A stretch of 64,000 nt of DNA from Ifrita kowaldi (taxonomy: Eukaryota > Chordata > Aves > Passeriformes > Cinclosomatidae), in the NCBI GenBank assembly GCA_013398055.1, contig VZRS01008257.1, positions 1-64,000 on the forward strand, read 5' to 3'. Shown in pieces: positions 11,539 to 25,100 of this stretch. The stretch's first letter is position 1; every line of letters starts with the position of its first letter. The position numbers and the translations under genes were made by a program. Under the pieces are notes generated by a model. That model saw only the letters and a list, made by a program, of their open reading frames with translations. It was not told the origin of the DNA and made no database searches.

Positions 11539-14500
11539 AGCTGCATCGGCCCTGCCTTCCCAGCTTTCAGTAACCTTCCCAGACAAAAATAGCAAACCTA
11601 CTGCTTGATTTTTAGCAGCTGAAAAGCAGCACTAAACCACATAAGTATTATGTAAAATGATCTTTTTCTAAGTATATGTTTATTGTGCACAGAAGAAGCG
11701 GGTTTAATTACAAACAACTGGAAGTTTTTAACAGGCTGGATTGCCCCCTACTCCCTTTCTGAAAGCTAAGGTTTGGCAGCAGTTTTTGGGTTTCAATGCA
11801 AGTCTTCTAAGTATTTCCTTGGAAAGACTTTACACTTGGTCCCAGGCAAGAAGTCAAAATCAACATTTAAAAAGCATGCCCTGCATAATTTCCAGGATTC
11901 AGCAGCATTAAGGTATACTTATGGAGGCCAGGAGGAGAACTGCTTTTTGTGCTTTTTGACTTAGTGCATAAAGCTGGTCTTCAGACAAGGAAGTTTATAT
12001 TCCAAATAATATTTTTAACTACATGTGGTCAAGTACATAACTTATCAGGCCTTTCCTCAGTCCCCTCCCAAAATAATCCTGAACACTAAATACCTTTGCA
12101 GTATTTAGATTTTGCTTAGACCTCTACTAGAAGCAACAGATTCTCAAACCTTCTAATGAAGAATAATTCAACGGCAAACAAAGTTTCAAATAACATTTTC
12201 TTAAATTCCTTTGTACCATAAAACTGCCATTTGGGCTTGACAGTGATATTCAGGCTACATTGGCTGGTTCTGCACTGAAGTGGGTTACACCCAGTTTCAA
12301 GGTGTGTCCCTGTGCCTTGCCCAGGGGATGGAGTGCCCAGGTGGGCTGGCAGCACACAGGTGACCCACTGTTCCCACTGGCTCTGAGGGGACAGTGGACA
12401 CTGCCCTTGCTCACATGAATAATCCAACTGGAATCACAAGGATATATACATGTTTAAAAACTATCCACTCAAATTTCATGTTTATTTTTGGTTGGGGAAA
12501 ACAGGCGAGAAGCATTTTCCTTGTGAATATCTGAAGTGCTGTTAAAAACAAATACACACTCTTCTGAAACATGAGCAAGTGAAGTCCTGCATCACTCACC
12601 ACCTAAAACCACAAAATGCTACAGATGAGGCTGAACTTCACAGAAGCTGAGAGAAATGAGAGCACAGGTAGTGTTAAGGGATCAGGGGAGAAAATATCTT
12701 TCAGCTTTTACAGTCTAAAAGGAATTTGTTCCATGCTTTTCATCAGCAGAGAAAAATCAGTTCTATCAAATTGTGAATTTCCTGTGTGGAGGTAAGGCAG
12801 AGGAAGCATCAAGACAGTATTTCATGGAGTATTTTTCTTCCAAGCAGACAGTTTTAACTGGTATTTATAAAAACCCCAAAACATCTGAATGCAGATTTTC
12901 AGCTCACAATACCATGCCCTTCTCCTCAGTATCTACATTTCCTCCCCTTGTTAAGTCCCAGTCCCACAGATCCCTCCGTGCTCCCAAAAACCTCCCGGCT
13001 AACCAGTGATCCTGAGATTTCAGCTTGAAAAACAACCAGGAAAAATGCAAACCCAAACAAATACAGCCCATAAACTAAAAACTGTGTTCGGTGGGGGGTG
13101 GGGTAGGGAAGAGGAAGAGGTTGTGGTGTACGTGCAATGAGGATGACACAGAGAAAGAGAAGGTCAAACCCTAAAAAGTGCTTTTTTTTCCTCATTTCCG
13201 CAGCAGCATCTCCCCATCAGAGCTACCCAAGTCCTGTGTGCCCCAGGGACCAGAGCAGCCACATTCTGTGAGAGCCTGGGGACACACAAGCTGCTGGTTT
13301 TCACTCCAGGCTCTCTGTTCTCCAGGGCATGTGGACTCAGACGTGTTTGTCACCTCCACCAAGGAGCCAGCACAGCTCATCATCTCCAACAAAGTGACTG
13401 TCAGGATTTCCCAGCTGTTCGTGTCCCACTCAAACTGCCATAAGCAAAATTGAAGCATCAGAAAGGACTAAAGCCTAGAGAATCCCTTCCACCAGCCTTT
13501 GGTCCCTGCAGGGGCTGGCACACAACACACATTCACCAGCAGCAAGCCCGTGATCCCAATTGTTCCAGTGTATCAGTGAAATCTAAAATCTCTGCACTGT
13601 GACAGGAACAATTTACAGTTGAGGCTCAGGTTTCTGGCTGCCCAAGGGAGCAGCACACACCTCACAAGCTCCTCTGCAAGGTAGCCTTAGCAGTCAAACA
13701 GCACAAGGGCAAGGTGTGACTGATTTCAAAGTCAAAGGAATGCTCTCAAAATGCAAGCATTGCATTATAAAAGCAATTTTTTGGGGTTTAAGTCTCCTGT
13801 AACATAATTCAGAGGAAGGACAGCTGTGACAGTGGCCAGGGATGGAGATGTGGGATCACAGCACTGCTCAGGACAGCCCAGGGCAGGAGGATCCAGCGAC
13901 AGCTCCGAAAGCTCTTTGGTCATGTCTGAAATTATGCTTTAAAAAGAAAGCCTCTGCCATGAAAGTCACATAAAAACACTTGGAGTTACACTGTCAGAAG
14001 TCCACTTTACACATAAATCACCTTTGTTCCCAGGGGAAGCTGCAGGGGACGCTTCCAGGAGCAGCTCCCACAGTTCATTCCCACTGGCACTGAAAAATGC
14101 CATCCCCACACAGGGCTCACACAGGATGGGCGAGTGCTTGGGCTCTGCCTTCATTTGTTTTTCCACTGAATCCCATGTACTTCCTTGAGGCCAAAGCCAT
14201 GAAGCTGCTGTAGCATTGCTGTGCACAAACCAACCTGTGTGAAGCTGTGCTGGAGTAGAAATATGTGGATTTGGATTCTGAAAATAGTGCTGAATCCACT
14301 GCCAGCCCAGTGCCAAGCTCAGCTTCGTGGGATGGATGTGTGCTGGGATGGGAGGCACCAGGTTTGGTTAGTTGGTGTGTTGTCTATGATTCTGTAAGCA
14401 GCATTTAATTGTGCTTAGGATGGGGGAAAGGAGGAGGAATGGTCCTTCAGTGGGAGGACAACTCCCCAACTTTTCCTCCAATTTGTAATCAGAATTCAGT

Positions 14501-15970
14501 GGGTTTCCCAGGAATTTCAGCACTTGTTCCCTCTTCCAAAACACTGAGACAGAAGTGGCTAAACAGAGCAAGACTGTAGATTGTAAAACTGCATCTTATT
14601 CCCTGCTAGGGACCAACCCATTCTCCTCAGCATCCCCTTCCTCCACTTGCCAAAATAAAAATATCAACTTTCTGACATCTGTGTGACACCTGCTGCCTCC
14701 CCACATTCCTCAATGCAGTGAATATCTATCAACTTTTCTGTCCTCTTAGTGACATACAGATCTTTTAAAATGCTGCCCAGACACAGACACTGTGGGTTTT
14801 CTTTGCAGAGGGAACACATTAGAGGAAGTAAAGAAAACTTTGGCTGAGCTATTTATAAAGCTTGCATGGCTTGGTTCTCAAATGCTTCGCTGAGCAGAGG
14901 AACAATAAGAATAAGTCATGGAGTTCAACTTCTCTTCTCAAGACACATTCTTCAGGTCTGAATATCTAAAGCATCATGGCTTTATATGCCTGGTAACTGG
15001 GCTTTCTCATGAAAAGTATCTGAGTTGTCCTCACACCAGGGAATTGGCCAAGCTCTTTTCCTGACATTTTCAAATTGTGGCAATTAGAACGAAATTCAAT
15101 GAAATCATGCATATTTGTGAATAAGGACACTCCCAAATTTAAGGGAGCCAGGGAAGAGCTGCATGTAATTAACTGCACTCCTCGAGGCTGTTCCTCTAGG
15201 GAAGCCCTTGCACAGGAGACAGTTTGATTTAAGATGTCCCAGTGGAGAATGGTGCCAGCAGTTGCACAGAAGCAAGCAAGACATTTTGCCTGCTCTGGAA
15301 GCAGATGGTGCTGACCAAGCAACAGGATCACACGCTGAAAAAAGTCAAGTCTAAAAGAGAGCAGTGTTGGGGTGGAGTTTTAGCTTTAAAAATAAAAAGT
15401 CTTGGATAACTCTGAAATTAGATCCGTGGCTACAGATGAATGCAGCCTCGCTAGAGTGATGGATGATGATCTTTATGCCAGCAGACATTTAATGAGTGAA
15501 AAAAACAGATTACCACTACACAGAGATGGCATCTCTGCTGGGGAAAGGGAGAAACTGTGTACATTTATGCTGCTGTGTGACTGCACAGACATGGTTGGTC
15601 CTGGGGATCAGGGGATCCTTCAGACTCCTCACCCCCTTCCCACAAAAATCCATGCTTACACATGCACAGAGCATCCCCTCAGCATGAGCTACGACTGTGA
15701 AAGGAATTAGTTTGCAGTTCAGATCCCTGTAGAGAACATCCACCTTGACTCACACAGCATTGCCATCCATTAGCAGCCCTCCATCCTCACACGCTCAGAG
15801 CGGTGCAGCCCCAGCTTTTCAGACACCTTCCACTGCCAGACCCTGTCTGAAGCAGCTCAAACCTTGCCAAACTTCAAATGTGCTGGCTGAAGCTCTCCAC
15901 ACCATGTGTCTGCCTCAGGCTAAGGATCTTTTTGTTTATGTGGAGGAGAGTCACTATCAGGAGCTCTCAA

Positions 15971-16025
15971 GGAAAAAAACCAAATGAAAACAAAACCAAC
16001 CAAAACAAAACAGAACAAAACAGAG
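15971..16025. repeat. A-rich (AAAAC)n low-complexity tract
   Basis: Repeated AAAACAAAACC and CAAAACAGAAC words. Confidence 0.8.
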
Positions 16026-17297
16026 CAGGAAATGAGAAGTAGCTTGCCTCTCTCTTTCCTATGAAATTTAAAATAAGAGCAGGAGAGAAACGACTTTACT
16101 AAGTGATCTAAAGCATAGAGGTGCCACTGCTGAGGACACTAAGTTGTTCTGAGGTTCAGCAAACAATCACAAATCACATCACAGGTGCAGCCAGCATTGC
16201 TTGCACACTGGGTAAAGCTTTCTTAAAGTTTGCAAAGCTTCCCAGGTGTTTTTGTTTGGGGTGACCATATTCCAATCCAGAAGATCTCCATTTACCAGCT
16301 GAACAGGCATCACATTTTGGATACAGCAGTGGGAACTAAGTAGGACTCCTCTTGCAGAGGCTCCTCATTGCAAAGGAAGATCCATAATTAGCATTCCACC
16401 TCCTTGCTGTCCACAGCAGGATTGTCATGTCTGCACTGGGAAGTACTGGGCGGATGGAAACCACAGAGATTCCCATTCCAAGTGTTCTTGTAGTATCTGG
16501 TAATTACTGGGAGCCCTATTGGAAAATATTGTAATTCCTTCACCACTAAAGACAGTCCATTTTGGAGAAGTGCACACTGCTGCCTCTCCAGGTATTATCA
16601 CAGTGTGCAGGCAGCTACAAGATACACACAGCACAGGCATCCCCTAGGATTTTTGTTGTCCTATTCCTGCTTTTCTTAAAGGGGAAATTTAATCCCAACT
16701 TAATATAATATGTTTAATGTCAAAAATCTTGTTCTTGAGAATTAGGAAGCACCAGGATAAGATTCCCTCTACATTTGTAGTCTATTTTGTCCTGTACATG
16801 TATTACATTACCTTCTGATAAGGATAACATGTTTTTCAGCAGGGTGTGTGCCCTCTCTCTTGCAGCTCACAACACATGGGACACAAGAAACAAACTGGTT
16901 ACAAGTGAATGAAAATACTGTCAACAAGATGGAATTTTGTCAAGTGCTTGAGCACATGCCTGTCTTTATAATTTGGTATCTTCCTCTCCCCACCCCACCC
17001 TGAGAGAAGCAGTGCCAGGATCACCACCTCCCTGTGAGCTAGCAAGATAGGGAATCACCACAAGAGAAGGAATATTTTGTGGGATTTGCCATTACATGCT
17101 GCCCTGGAGGGCCAGGCCAGCTTCAGTCTGCTACAGAGCTGCCCTGACCAACAGAGCAGCATGCAGCTTCCATCAAGGATAACCAGCTGTGCTTCTCGCT
17201 CCTGGGCTGCACTTCAGAGCACCTAAAGCTCACTTTGCAGAAGTGCTCAGTGTTCACAACAATGAGGTCCATGCTCTAAATACAGAAAGTGTTTAGT

Positions 17298-17338
17298 AAA
17301 AAAAAAAAAACACCAACAAAACAAAAACAAACAAAAAA
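17298..17338. repeat. Poly(A) / CAAAA tract
   Basis: A run of 13 A is followed by AACAAAAC-type words. Confidence 0.85.
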
Positions 17339-18225
17339 GTTGAGTACTATGGATTAAAATTAGTGTTTGGCAAAGACGTGGTGTATAAAATCAGTGGTAT
17401 CTTCAGGAAATTTCAACTTTATAGTCTTTGGTGGCATTTCCCCCTCCAGCATCCACAAAAGGAGGAGGATACCACCTCATTTCACAGCAGTGCCATGCAC
17501 TGACATTTGTGAAGCATTCAGTCCCTGCAGTGATCAGTGCTACAGCATGAGGAGTTCAACAGTTCTTTATTCAGTACAGGGTATGGACAGAGTGTCGCAA
17601 ACAGGGCACAGGGTGACACATTGTATGAGGAGGACAAGAACATTGAATAGCTGCTCATTCACTGCACACCATCCATCTTGTGCCCTGAATGAAGTACCAG
17701 CCCTGTGGAAAAAAACACAATGTAAACCATACAAGGCAGTCTTTAAGTATATGGCAGGCAGGGGGCTCACCATGCAGCACACACAGAGAGGGTGACTGTG
17801 GTCAGTCTTCATGCTGATATTTCCCAGCTTTTTAAAGTGTGTTTTTCTTCTGTGTAATACATTTCCCCATAAAAACTTCCCATTTGCATACCCTATATTC
17901 ATATTTGCACCAGCATGAATATTTTTCTTAAAACCGTTTTTACTTAAGCACTGATGTAGGGAAGATTCAGAATGGCCATTATTTTATATGTTGTAGTTTA
18001 ATATAAATATCTAGGGTGGCAAGTGCATATATCTCTTGGTATATTGATAGCCACAGCTCCTTTTCAAGATGGGAATAAGCTACAAGTACTTTTTACATAG
18101 GCAAGAGTTCAGCCTGAGAGAGTGAAAAAGCGAAGTACACAGAGATTGGCAAAGTACTGAGAGGGGACCAGCCCAAGTTCACTCTCTTATAGCGAGCCAG
18201 ATTCATTCTCTAAAGTCTTTAAATG

Positions 18226-18247
18226 AAAAAAAAAAAACAAAAAAAAC
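18226..18247. repeat. Poly(A) tract
   Basis: Near-continuous A with a single C. Confidence 0.85.
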
Positions 18248-20689
18248 CCAGAAAAAGATAGAGGAAAATCCACATTACTGTCACCAGTAAGAAAGCACAC
18301 ACATAATAGAATTGTTTTATGACAAAGCTTAAAATCTTTTCCCCCACAACCACACACTTTCACCTTTAAAGCCAGGATTGTTCTCAAACAAAAAAACAAC
18401 CCCCATGCAGTGAAAAACCACCTCCTATTCCCAGTAGTATCCCTGAACTCACACTATGCTGCCAACATAACAGTGATTGTAATCTTGAAGTTGTGACTTG
18501 TACAGTTCACTAAACAAAATCCAGTGAGATTACACCTGGTTGAGCATTTCACAAAAACAAAGCAAAAAACCTCCCACTACTCTACTGCAAGTAGTCGGAT
18601 TATTGGTTCCAAAACAGAATGGATGCAAGATCTTTGCTCTACTGCAATTAAGAGAAGTTCCAGGGCTTTGGAATTTACCTTATACAACAGTGATGATGAA
18701 AAAGGACTGAAAATTTATTAAAGAAACCTAAACCAATTAACAGCTTAAAGCTATCCACTGAGTAACTACACTGCACACCCCTGAGCACCCGGATAAAATG
18801 ATTGACTTCTCCTTCCAAAAAAAGGAACTACAGTGTGGGAAGATAAGTACCAGTTGTGCTGAAAAGCATAATCTGAGTGGTACTCTGAGTAACAGACTCG
18901 TATGTTACACACACACTACAACAGGAAAACACACAGCACAGTGACTTTGTGCACTCCCTGTGTCCCGTACAGCCGAGCCATAGGAAGGAACACTCCACAT
19001 TCCCAGCACAGCCCTTGGAAGTGCATGAGCTACTGCAGCCATGTAACAAATAATTTATGCTTGGGGACAGGACAGACCTGAAGCATCAGAGCAGTTTTCA
19101 TTTAAAATCTGTTACTCTCAAAGAAAGAGCTGGCACTTCAGCGTCCTTCGCTGTCCGTGTCAGCAATGCACTCCCACAGGAGCATGTCAGCCTACAAAGT
19201 TGGGAACACAAATGAGAAACTCGAAGGATCTAATGCAGCTTTTGCCCATTGAGCTTCAGCCCAAGTGAGGAGACACCCCGGCTGTGCACTTTTTCCCCAC
19301 CCTAACTCCATTCCTTAGAGGAAGACTCAGCTGCAGCTTTAAATCTCAGTTGGATGCTCCTGCCCCCCTCATTAAGCATCACTGTCCTGCTCTATTTGAG
19401 TGTGTAATCCCTAAGCATCTATGCAGTCTCAGCACAGACACACTCAGCTGTGGCAGCAATACCTGCTGGTGTACATGAAAGATCACCAAATGCATCCCAA
19501 ACTTCATATTCCAGCTTAGAAACAGAAAATTCACTAAGCAACAGTAAGAACGGGATGCAGAGGAGAAGCAGCAAGGGAAGGAAGCTAACTGGAAAACTGA
19601 CAGTCCCCATGCAAGGAGCAGGGAAATGGGTCTCTTAGGCATCCCAAGATTTACAAGAGGGCCAAAAAGTGACTTCCTGCTATTCAAGTCCAAGCTGAAA
19701 TATAATAAACGACTGCCAGCATAATACTGACTCATATCCATCAGATTTATAAATCAGTACTTCGACAAAGAAAGCTCTCTCTGTTGGCTTCACCATAGAC
19801 AGCTCTGAACCACCCAGATGTGTTGTTTAACCCACTCACTGTTCAAAGTCATTGCAGCAAAACCCAGCTCTTTATTAAAAACCAGGCAACTGAAATATTG
19901 CCTACAGAAGCCTGTATAAGATAGCTTTTATGACTTAAAGGCTTGCAGATTAACATCAAAACTAGCCCTGCTGTTGGATTTTTTTCCGAGTTATTTAATC
20001 TACAAAGAAAGAAAAGTTCTCACGGCTCCTCCTTCACGCACTTGTTCACTACAGAGAAAACTGGAAATACATTAAAACCAAACACCAAATGAAAACATCC
20101 CTACAGATATTGTGTGCTTGGAAGGAATGCACGTTGGGTAGAGATGTGATTCCTTACCGACAGTCACAGCACACAAGCTTTACTGTTCCCACAAGTGTTG
20201 CTCAACCCCCTTCCCATGAGAAGGAGGGATACCTTTATGAACAGACTTGCATCAGTATAGCTGCAACCACATCAAAAGAAGCTCTGCTTCTGGAATAGAA
20301 ACTTTTACCACCAAGATGCAGAAAACTAGGTCCAATATTGTTTTCTGAAGCTCCTTACAATTCAGCTCCTCTATTACAGGCTGCAAATACACACCAAAAA
20401 GATGAAAACCAAATTTTGCTGTTTATGTCCTACGGAACCACGCATGCTCCGAGGGTGAGAGGTGCTCAAGTTATTTGTGAACATTTGAAAATATTCTCTA
20501 TTATTCCAAGATGTTCAGGGTAACCTGTATTCCACCTGCATCGCACTGGGGGAAGGAGGAGTAGAAACATTTCCAGCCTCCTTCGACTTACCTGAAGGCC
20601 AATACATGACTTTCTATGTCTGTTTGGGTTGGGGTCGTGTACCACACAAGCTCAGACATCACACAATTGGATAAATAAAGTGCCTTTCC

Positions 20690-21500
20690 ATAGGGAGCCC
20701 CTCGGGAAGGCAGTGCCGGTGCTGTCACCGTGCAGGAGCATCCCTGCCCGTGAGCCCTGCGCGGCCCAGGGCAGGGACGGGCTGCCATGCAGGGAACAAG
20801 GGCTGATGCACGGGGCAGCGCTGGATGGAACCGCGCAGCCCGAGAGGCTGCATCTCCCCGGGGCGCATTCGGGGAGGCGGAGCGGACAACGGCGGATCAC
20901 TCCCGCACACAGAAAACTCGGCTTGCTCCTTACGGGAGAGCCGCCCCCGCTCAGCCACCGCCGCTGCTGCTGCGGTCCCGCTGCGTGGCTCTGTGTGAGC
21001 AGCCAGCGTGGGGACAGCGTGGGGACAGGCGGCCGCGGCCCCGTTGCGGCGCCGAGCATCACCTTCACGGGGGTGCGGAGGCTGCTCCTTCCCTCGGTCC
21101 GGCCACCGGCTCCTGCCGCACACAGCGGCACCCGCGGCCGGGCNNNNNNNNNNNNNNNNNNNNNNNNNNNNNNNNNNNNNNNNNNNNNNNNNNNNNNNNN
21201 NNNNNNNNNNNNNNNNNNNNNNNNNNNNNNNNNNNNNNNNNNNNNNNNNNNNNNNNNNNNNNNNNNNNNNNNNNNNNNCCGCCGCAGCCGCCGGCCCTGC
21301 GGGGGAGCGGCCGCCGCGCCCCCCGCCTGCCCCCCCCGAGGAGCGGGGATCGCGTCCCGCAGCGCCCGGGGCCGGCGGGGACCTGCGGGCTCTCTGCGGA
21401 CTCTCCTCCTGCCCCGCGGGGAGAGCTGGGGGTCAGCGCTTCCCATTCCCCGCACCCCAAACCACCGGAGCCAGCGCTGGTTTGACGTTTCACCCCGGCT
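20690..21500. promoter_or_regulatory. CpG-rich block interrupted by an assembly gap
   Basis: Both flanks of the N run are markedly richer in GC and CpG than the rest of the left 42 kb, as in vertebrate promoter islands. No first coding exon was recognised in either direction. Open frames spanning the gap are artefacts of translating N. It could be the promoter of a gene or non-coding RNA, or GC-rich sequence that assembled poorly. Confidence 0.6.
21144..21278. other. Assembly gap, 135 N
   Basis: An unbroken run of N inside the CpG-rich block. The true length may differ from 135 bases. Confidence 0.99.
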
Positions 21501-21869
21501 TTTGCCAGGTTGGGACCTGAGCCGACATCCCATCGTGAGGATGCTGCGGCGGCAGGGAGAGCCCTGGTCCACAGAGAGCTGTGTCCAGCTTGGACACTGC
21601 GCCTGAGCTCCTCAACACAACACCTGAGCCCACTGGAAAGAAGGACATGACACCAAGACCTGTGCCATTTTCATGCCCCATTTTTAATTCGCTTCCTGCC
21701 ACACACATATTTGTCAGTGACTTCTTGTTATTTTCTACCAATGCCAACATCCAGTGGAGAAGTTACTGATGAACTTCCTCTGGAGGCACCACATCTGCCT
21801 TCTGACAACAAACTTCACATTCACCTCCTCAGTTCTCTCAGTTTACCCGGCCTGGGCTGATGATGCCGG

Positions 21870-22170
21870 TTGGGGCCGTACCCCCTTCCCTGGCAGCATG
21901 GTCCGTGCACAGCACTGCCAGCTTTGTCATGCTGTATTTTCTACTCATCTCCGGCCAGCTCTGAGCATTCACTTACGAGATGACTAATGCTCTCTGGGGC
22001 CTGGCCACACATCCTGCACTCTGGAGTTGAAGCTTTCCAACCAGCTCTCTGTTCTTTAGCCTGTCCTCTGCAAATAGCCCGTGTGGTTCTCACTGAAATC
22101 TCCATTTCTCCTCTCGGTGCTTGCTCACAAGTTAGGTGTCTTCTTGATGCAAATTTCTCTTTCAAAATCT
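21870..22170 (-). mobile_element. Decayed non-LTR retrotransposon fragment with CCHC knuckle
   Basis: The minus-strand frame at 22165-21941 contains CRMCGQAPESISHLVSEC, a C-x2-C-x8-H-x4-C motif, followed by SELAGDE, a TAG stop and then in-frame KIQHDKAGSAVHG. The known pattern downstream of reverse transcriptase in R2/R4-type and related non-LTR elements is CRxC...ES(I/V)xHL(V/I)xEC..LA..EY..RHD..A..VH. The stop stands exactly where Tyr of EYK is expected, consistent with a single-base change. There is no start codon and no recognisable reverse transcriptase body upstream (22200-22700), so this is a decayed C-terminal fragment. The family is not assigned. Confidence 0.7.
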
Positions 22171-25100
22171 CCTGGAATTGTTACAGCAATTGGTAGGTGT
22201 AAGAATGAAATCACTGCATGGCAGGGAAGTTCACTTTGCACATCACTGTTAGCCCAAGGTTCAGCAGCAGTTGCTGCCTGTTGCAGTAATTAATCCATCT
22301 CACATCAGGCTCGAGATGCCCACATGACTCATTCTGTCTCCACTGTTGTAATGCCTTTTCCTCTGGGACCTAGAGTTCGTTCTTCTGATGAACACACCCC
22401 TGAGAATGTAATATAACAAGAAAATGTAAAGGTCAGCCTAGAAGATTATTAATAGTTTTCTTTCTCTTCCTGTGCTTTTTGGAGAGACACGGAGACGAGA
22501 TGAATCTCCTACTTACAGACAGGACAGTTCTTTGAAACAGGCTGGTTTGTGGGGATCTCTCCATGTTCCACCTGCAAAAAGGGAAGGGAACTCTCCTGAG
22601 GACTGTGAAGAAAACAAACAAACCCAAAAACTAAAATTACAAACTAGTAGGAAAATTCAGCCTATATATTTGTTCTCCTGGCTCTGGGGGTAGGCACGTA
22701 GAGTTTTCCTGCTGGTGCAATTCACTGCAGGACAAGTTTAAGGTCAGCCTGCCTTGGTTTGGTTACTCTGAAAACTTTGTCAGTGCAGGTGACAAGTTCT
22801 GCAAAGCACACCAAGCCTACCTTGGCTGTAACGTCCGTCCTCTGAAGTAGAAATCTGAAAATGAAGTAGGATTCCAAAGTGGAAGACAGGCTTTCCCTCC
22901 TATTTTTCCAAACCCCTAGAATAACTCATAAAACTTACAAATTACTTGTTTCAGGAAATCAGAAATTTCATATCCCGCTGTAGCCCTGGCTATGGCCCTG
23001 CCCGTGGTTACAGCATAGATGTAGTTATTTGAATTCTAGCTGTTAACAATGCCAGGCACAATTCATCACTTCCCTGCTTACCCCAGTTTTAGTTAGTGGC
23101 AAAAAGTGACAGCAAGGGTAAAGTCATGTGTTTCACCTGGGTAAAGACTGTGTGACACAGACTGACAGCTTTTTGAAATCAGTTTTCAAAGATAGAAGAG
23201 GAATTTACCTTCAAGATCTGCCTCTTCCTGACAGGAGGGAGGAAGGGAATAGAGAGTTGTCCTTCCCTGTGCACCGGGCTGCAGATCTCTCTGCATTTTT
23301 ATTCTGCTGTTTCTGCCATGAAACTGGGGTGGGAAACGGAAGTGGAGTGGTTAAAAAGCAGTGGGTCATTTGGGAATGCAAAAAATACCAAGGAAGAAAA
23401 GAGGCAACAACTGTGAGACTTCAATGTTAAAAGAAGACATGGACACAAGCAAAAATAGTTGGATCAACACTAGGAAATTTGACAGCAAGAGAAATGTCGA
23501 TGAGTAAAATTTGCATTTATTTGTACCTTGGGAGGGAAAATAATTGACTGAACTCAAACTCCCACCCCTGTTAGTGATCCATACGTACAAACCTCATTTC
23601 TTGGTGCAAAGCAGCACATATCAGCCCCACTGCTGGCACTGCCCTCCCACAGGCAGCCGCTCTCCAGGGCCTCAGTTTGCACTCAGCTTTTCCAGTGTAG
23701 GTGGCTGTAGCCTGGCACGGTGGTTAAAGACATCTGAGCAAAGGCTTAGCTCTTGAAATGGGCCCTGGGACTGCTGTGCACAGTCTGGCTGGAGCAACAA
23801 AGGGTGCTGAGCAGCCCTGAAAATAAATCCTGCCACCCAGTTACAAAACAAGGCTTTATGGGCATAAGGAGAGAAATCTACATTTGTGGGATTTGTTCAG
23901 TGTTTATATGACTAAACACTCACTGCAGACTGTGAGAGTTTTCCATTCATTTTAGCTGAAGCAGGTTCTATCTGGTCTTTGCTTTTGGTTCTTTCCTTCA
24001 CTTAACTCTTATTTTGCGGTCATTTCTGTTTCCTGCACTGTAGTTTGGATCTAAAATGGTGACTAAGTGCCTAATTTTAATCATGGATTCCTAAATCCTT
24101 GTTTAAGTATCAATCCAAACTGTTAATTTTTTGTCTTCTTTCTGAAGAAGTCTGAAAATCAAGAGCTCCTGATACCTATAACCACAAAGCCACTGTCACT
24201 GACCTCGTCACATCTCTTAATCTAAAAGATGGCTAATCTGTAAAGTAAACATCATGATGCACAGATAAGGCACGATAGGTAGAATTAGCTCCATTTGAAC
24301 TGTATTTCAGATATAAAATGACAAGAGGTATTGGTGCTTCCAGCCATGGCAAAGTGTCTGAGGACATGGTCAACAAACAGTGTTGCTGTTCCTGCACAGC
24401 AGCTTTCAGCTTCCACCTGGGCTCACGGGGCATGGGCTGAGCAAAGCCACCTCCATCTAGGATATCCAAGTCCATTCCATGTACGAAAAAGGCAAAGTCT
24501 TTATTTGGAGAGAGTGGAGCGTGTAGATACAGCTGGGGGAGGGGACGATGTCCTGGTCTAAACGCCAGTTCTGACTGACACCCTTCCAGTCCATCTCGGT
24601 TCCCATCAGCCACAGGGAGAAGTCCTGGACTGCAGGAGCAAAGCTCTGCACTTCACTGTGTGTGGTGTGTAGCTGAATAGATAAGCATCCAGTTTATTAA
24701 TATCTTGATTAACTTTCTGCAGAGGTGAGTTATCCCACGGTGATTTCCATGAGATCTTTCATCCCCATATCCAGCATTTGTCCTCTCTCTGGTCCTGACA
24801 ATGCAGTGAGGGATAGAAGACCAGGCGCAGAACCAGCTAGTATCACCATCCAAGCTCCAAAGTACAAACTTTTCACTCTTAAATACAATAAAACTTGCTA
24901 CCTTTCCCCTTGGTTATCTTAATGGTTGGTTTTCCCCTGACTATCTCGGTTTGTGGCTTCATGCCCCAGTTTTCTTTCAGGGATATCAAAATACTTTCAC
25001 TTTTTTTTCCCCCCACTAAAATACCATGTGTGAGGTTCCCTAGAGCAGCCTTCTCTGTCCTAGAGCTGTCACCTGTACTCGTATTTATGGCTTCAGGTGG

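Larger units (their letters stand above)
7007..20689. other. Gene-free stretch of about 13.7 kb
   Basis: Contains only the palindromes at 11507 and A-rich tracts at 15971, 17298 and 18226. The longest frames (162 codons, minus 10112-9624; 142 codons, plus 17367-17795) show no family motif, start context or splice structure. No G-alpha (GNAS) exon sequence was recognised on the minus strand. Confidence 0.4.

Noticed and set aside
1..20690. GNAS (G-alpha-s) exons expected by synteny downstream of NPEPL1
   Set aside because: I looked on the minus strand for the P-loop (GAGESGKST), switch (DVGGQRDERRKW) and NKQD-type exons and did not recognise any. The gene probably lies beyond the left edge. 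A profile search would be decisive.
20629..21606. Open frames of 325, 306, 232, 170 and 142 codons across the gap
   Set aside because: They span the run of N, translated as X, in GC-rich sequence where stop codons are rare. Frames exist on both strands and several phases, and none has a recognisable domain.
24233..24613. 126-codon minus-strand frame
   Set aside because: An overlapping frame in another phase is about equally open; no recognisable domain or splice context.
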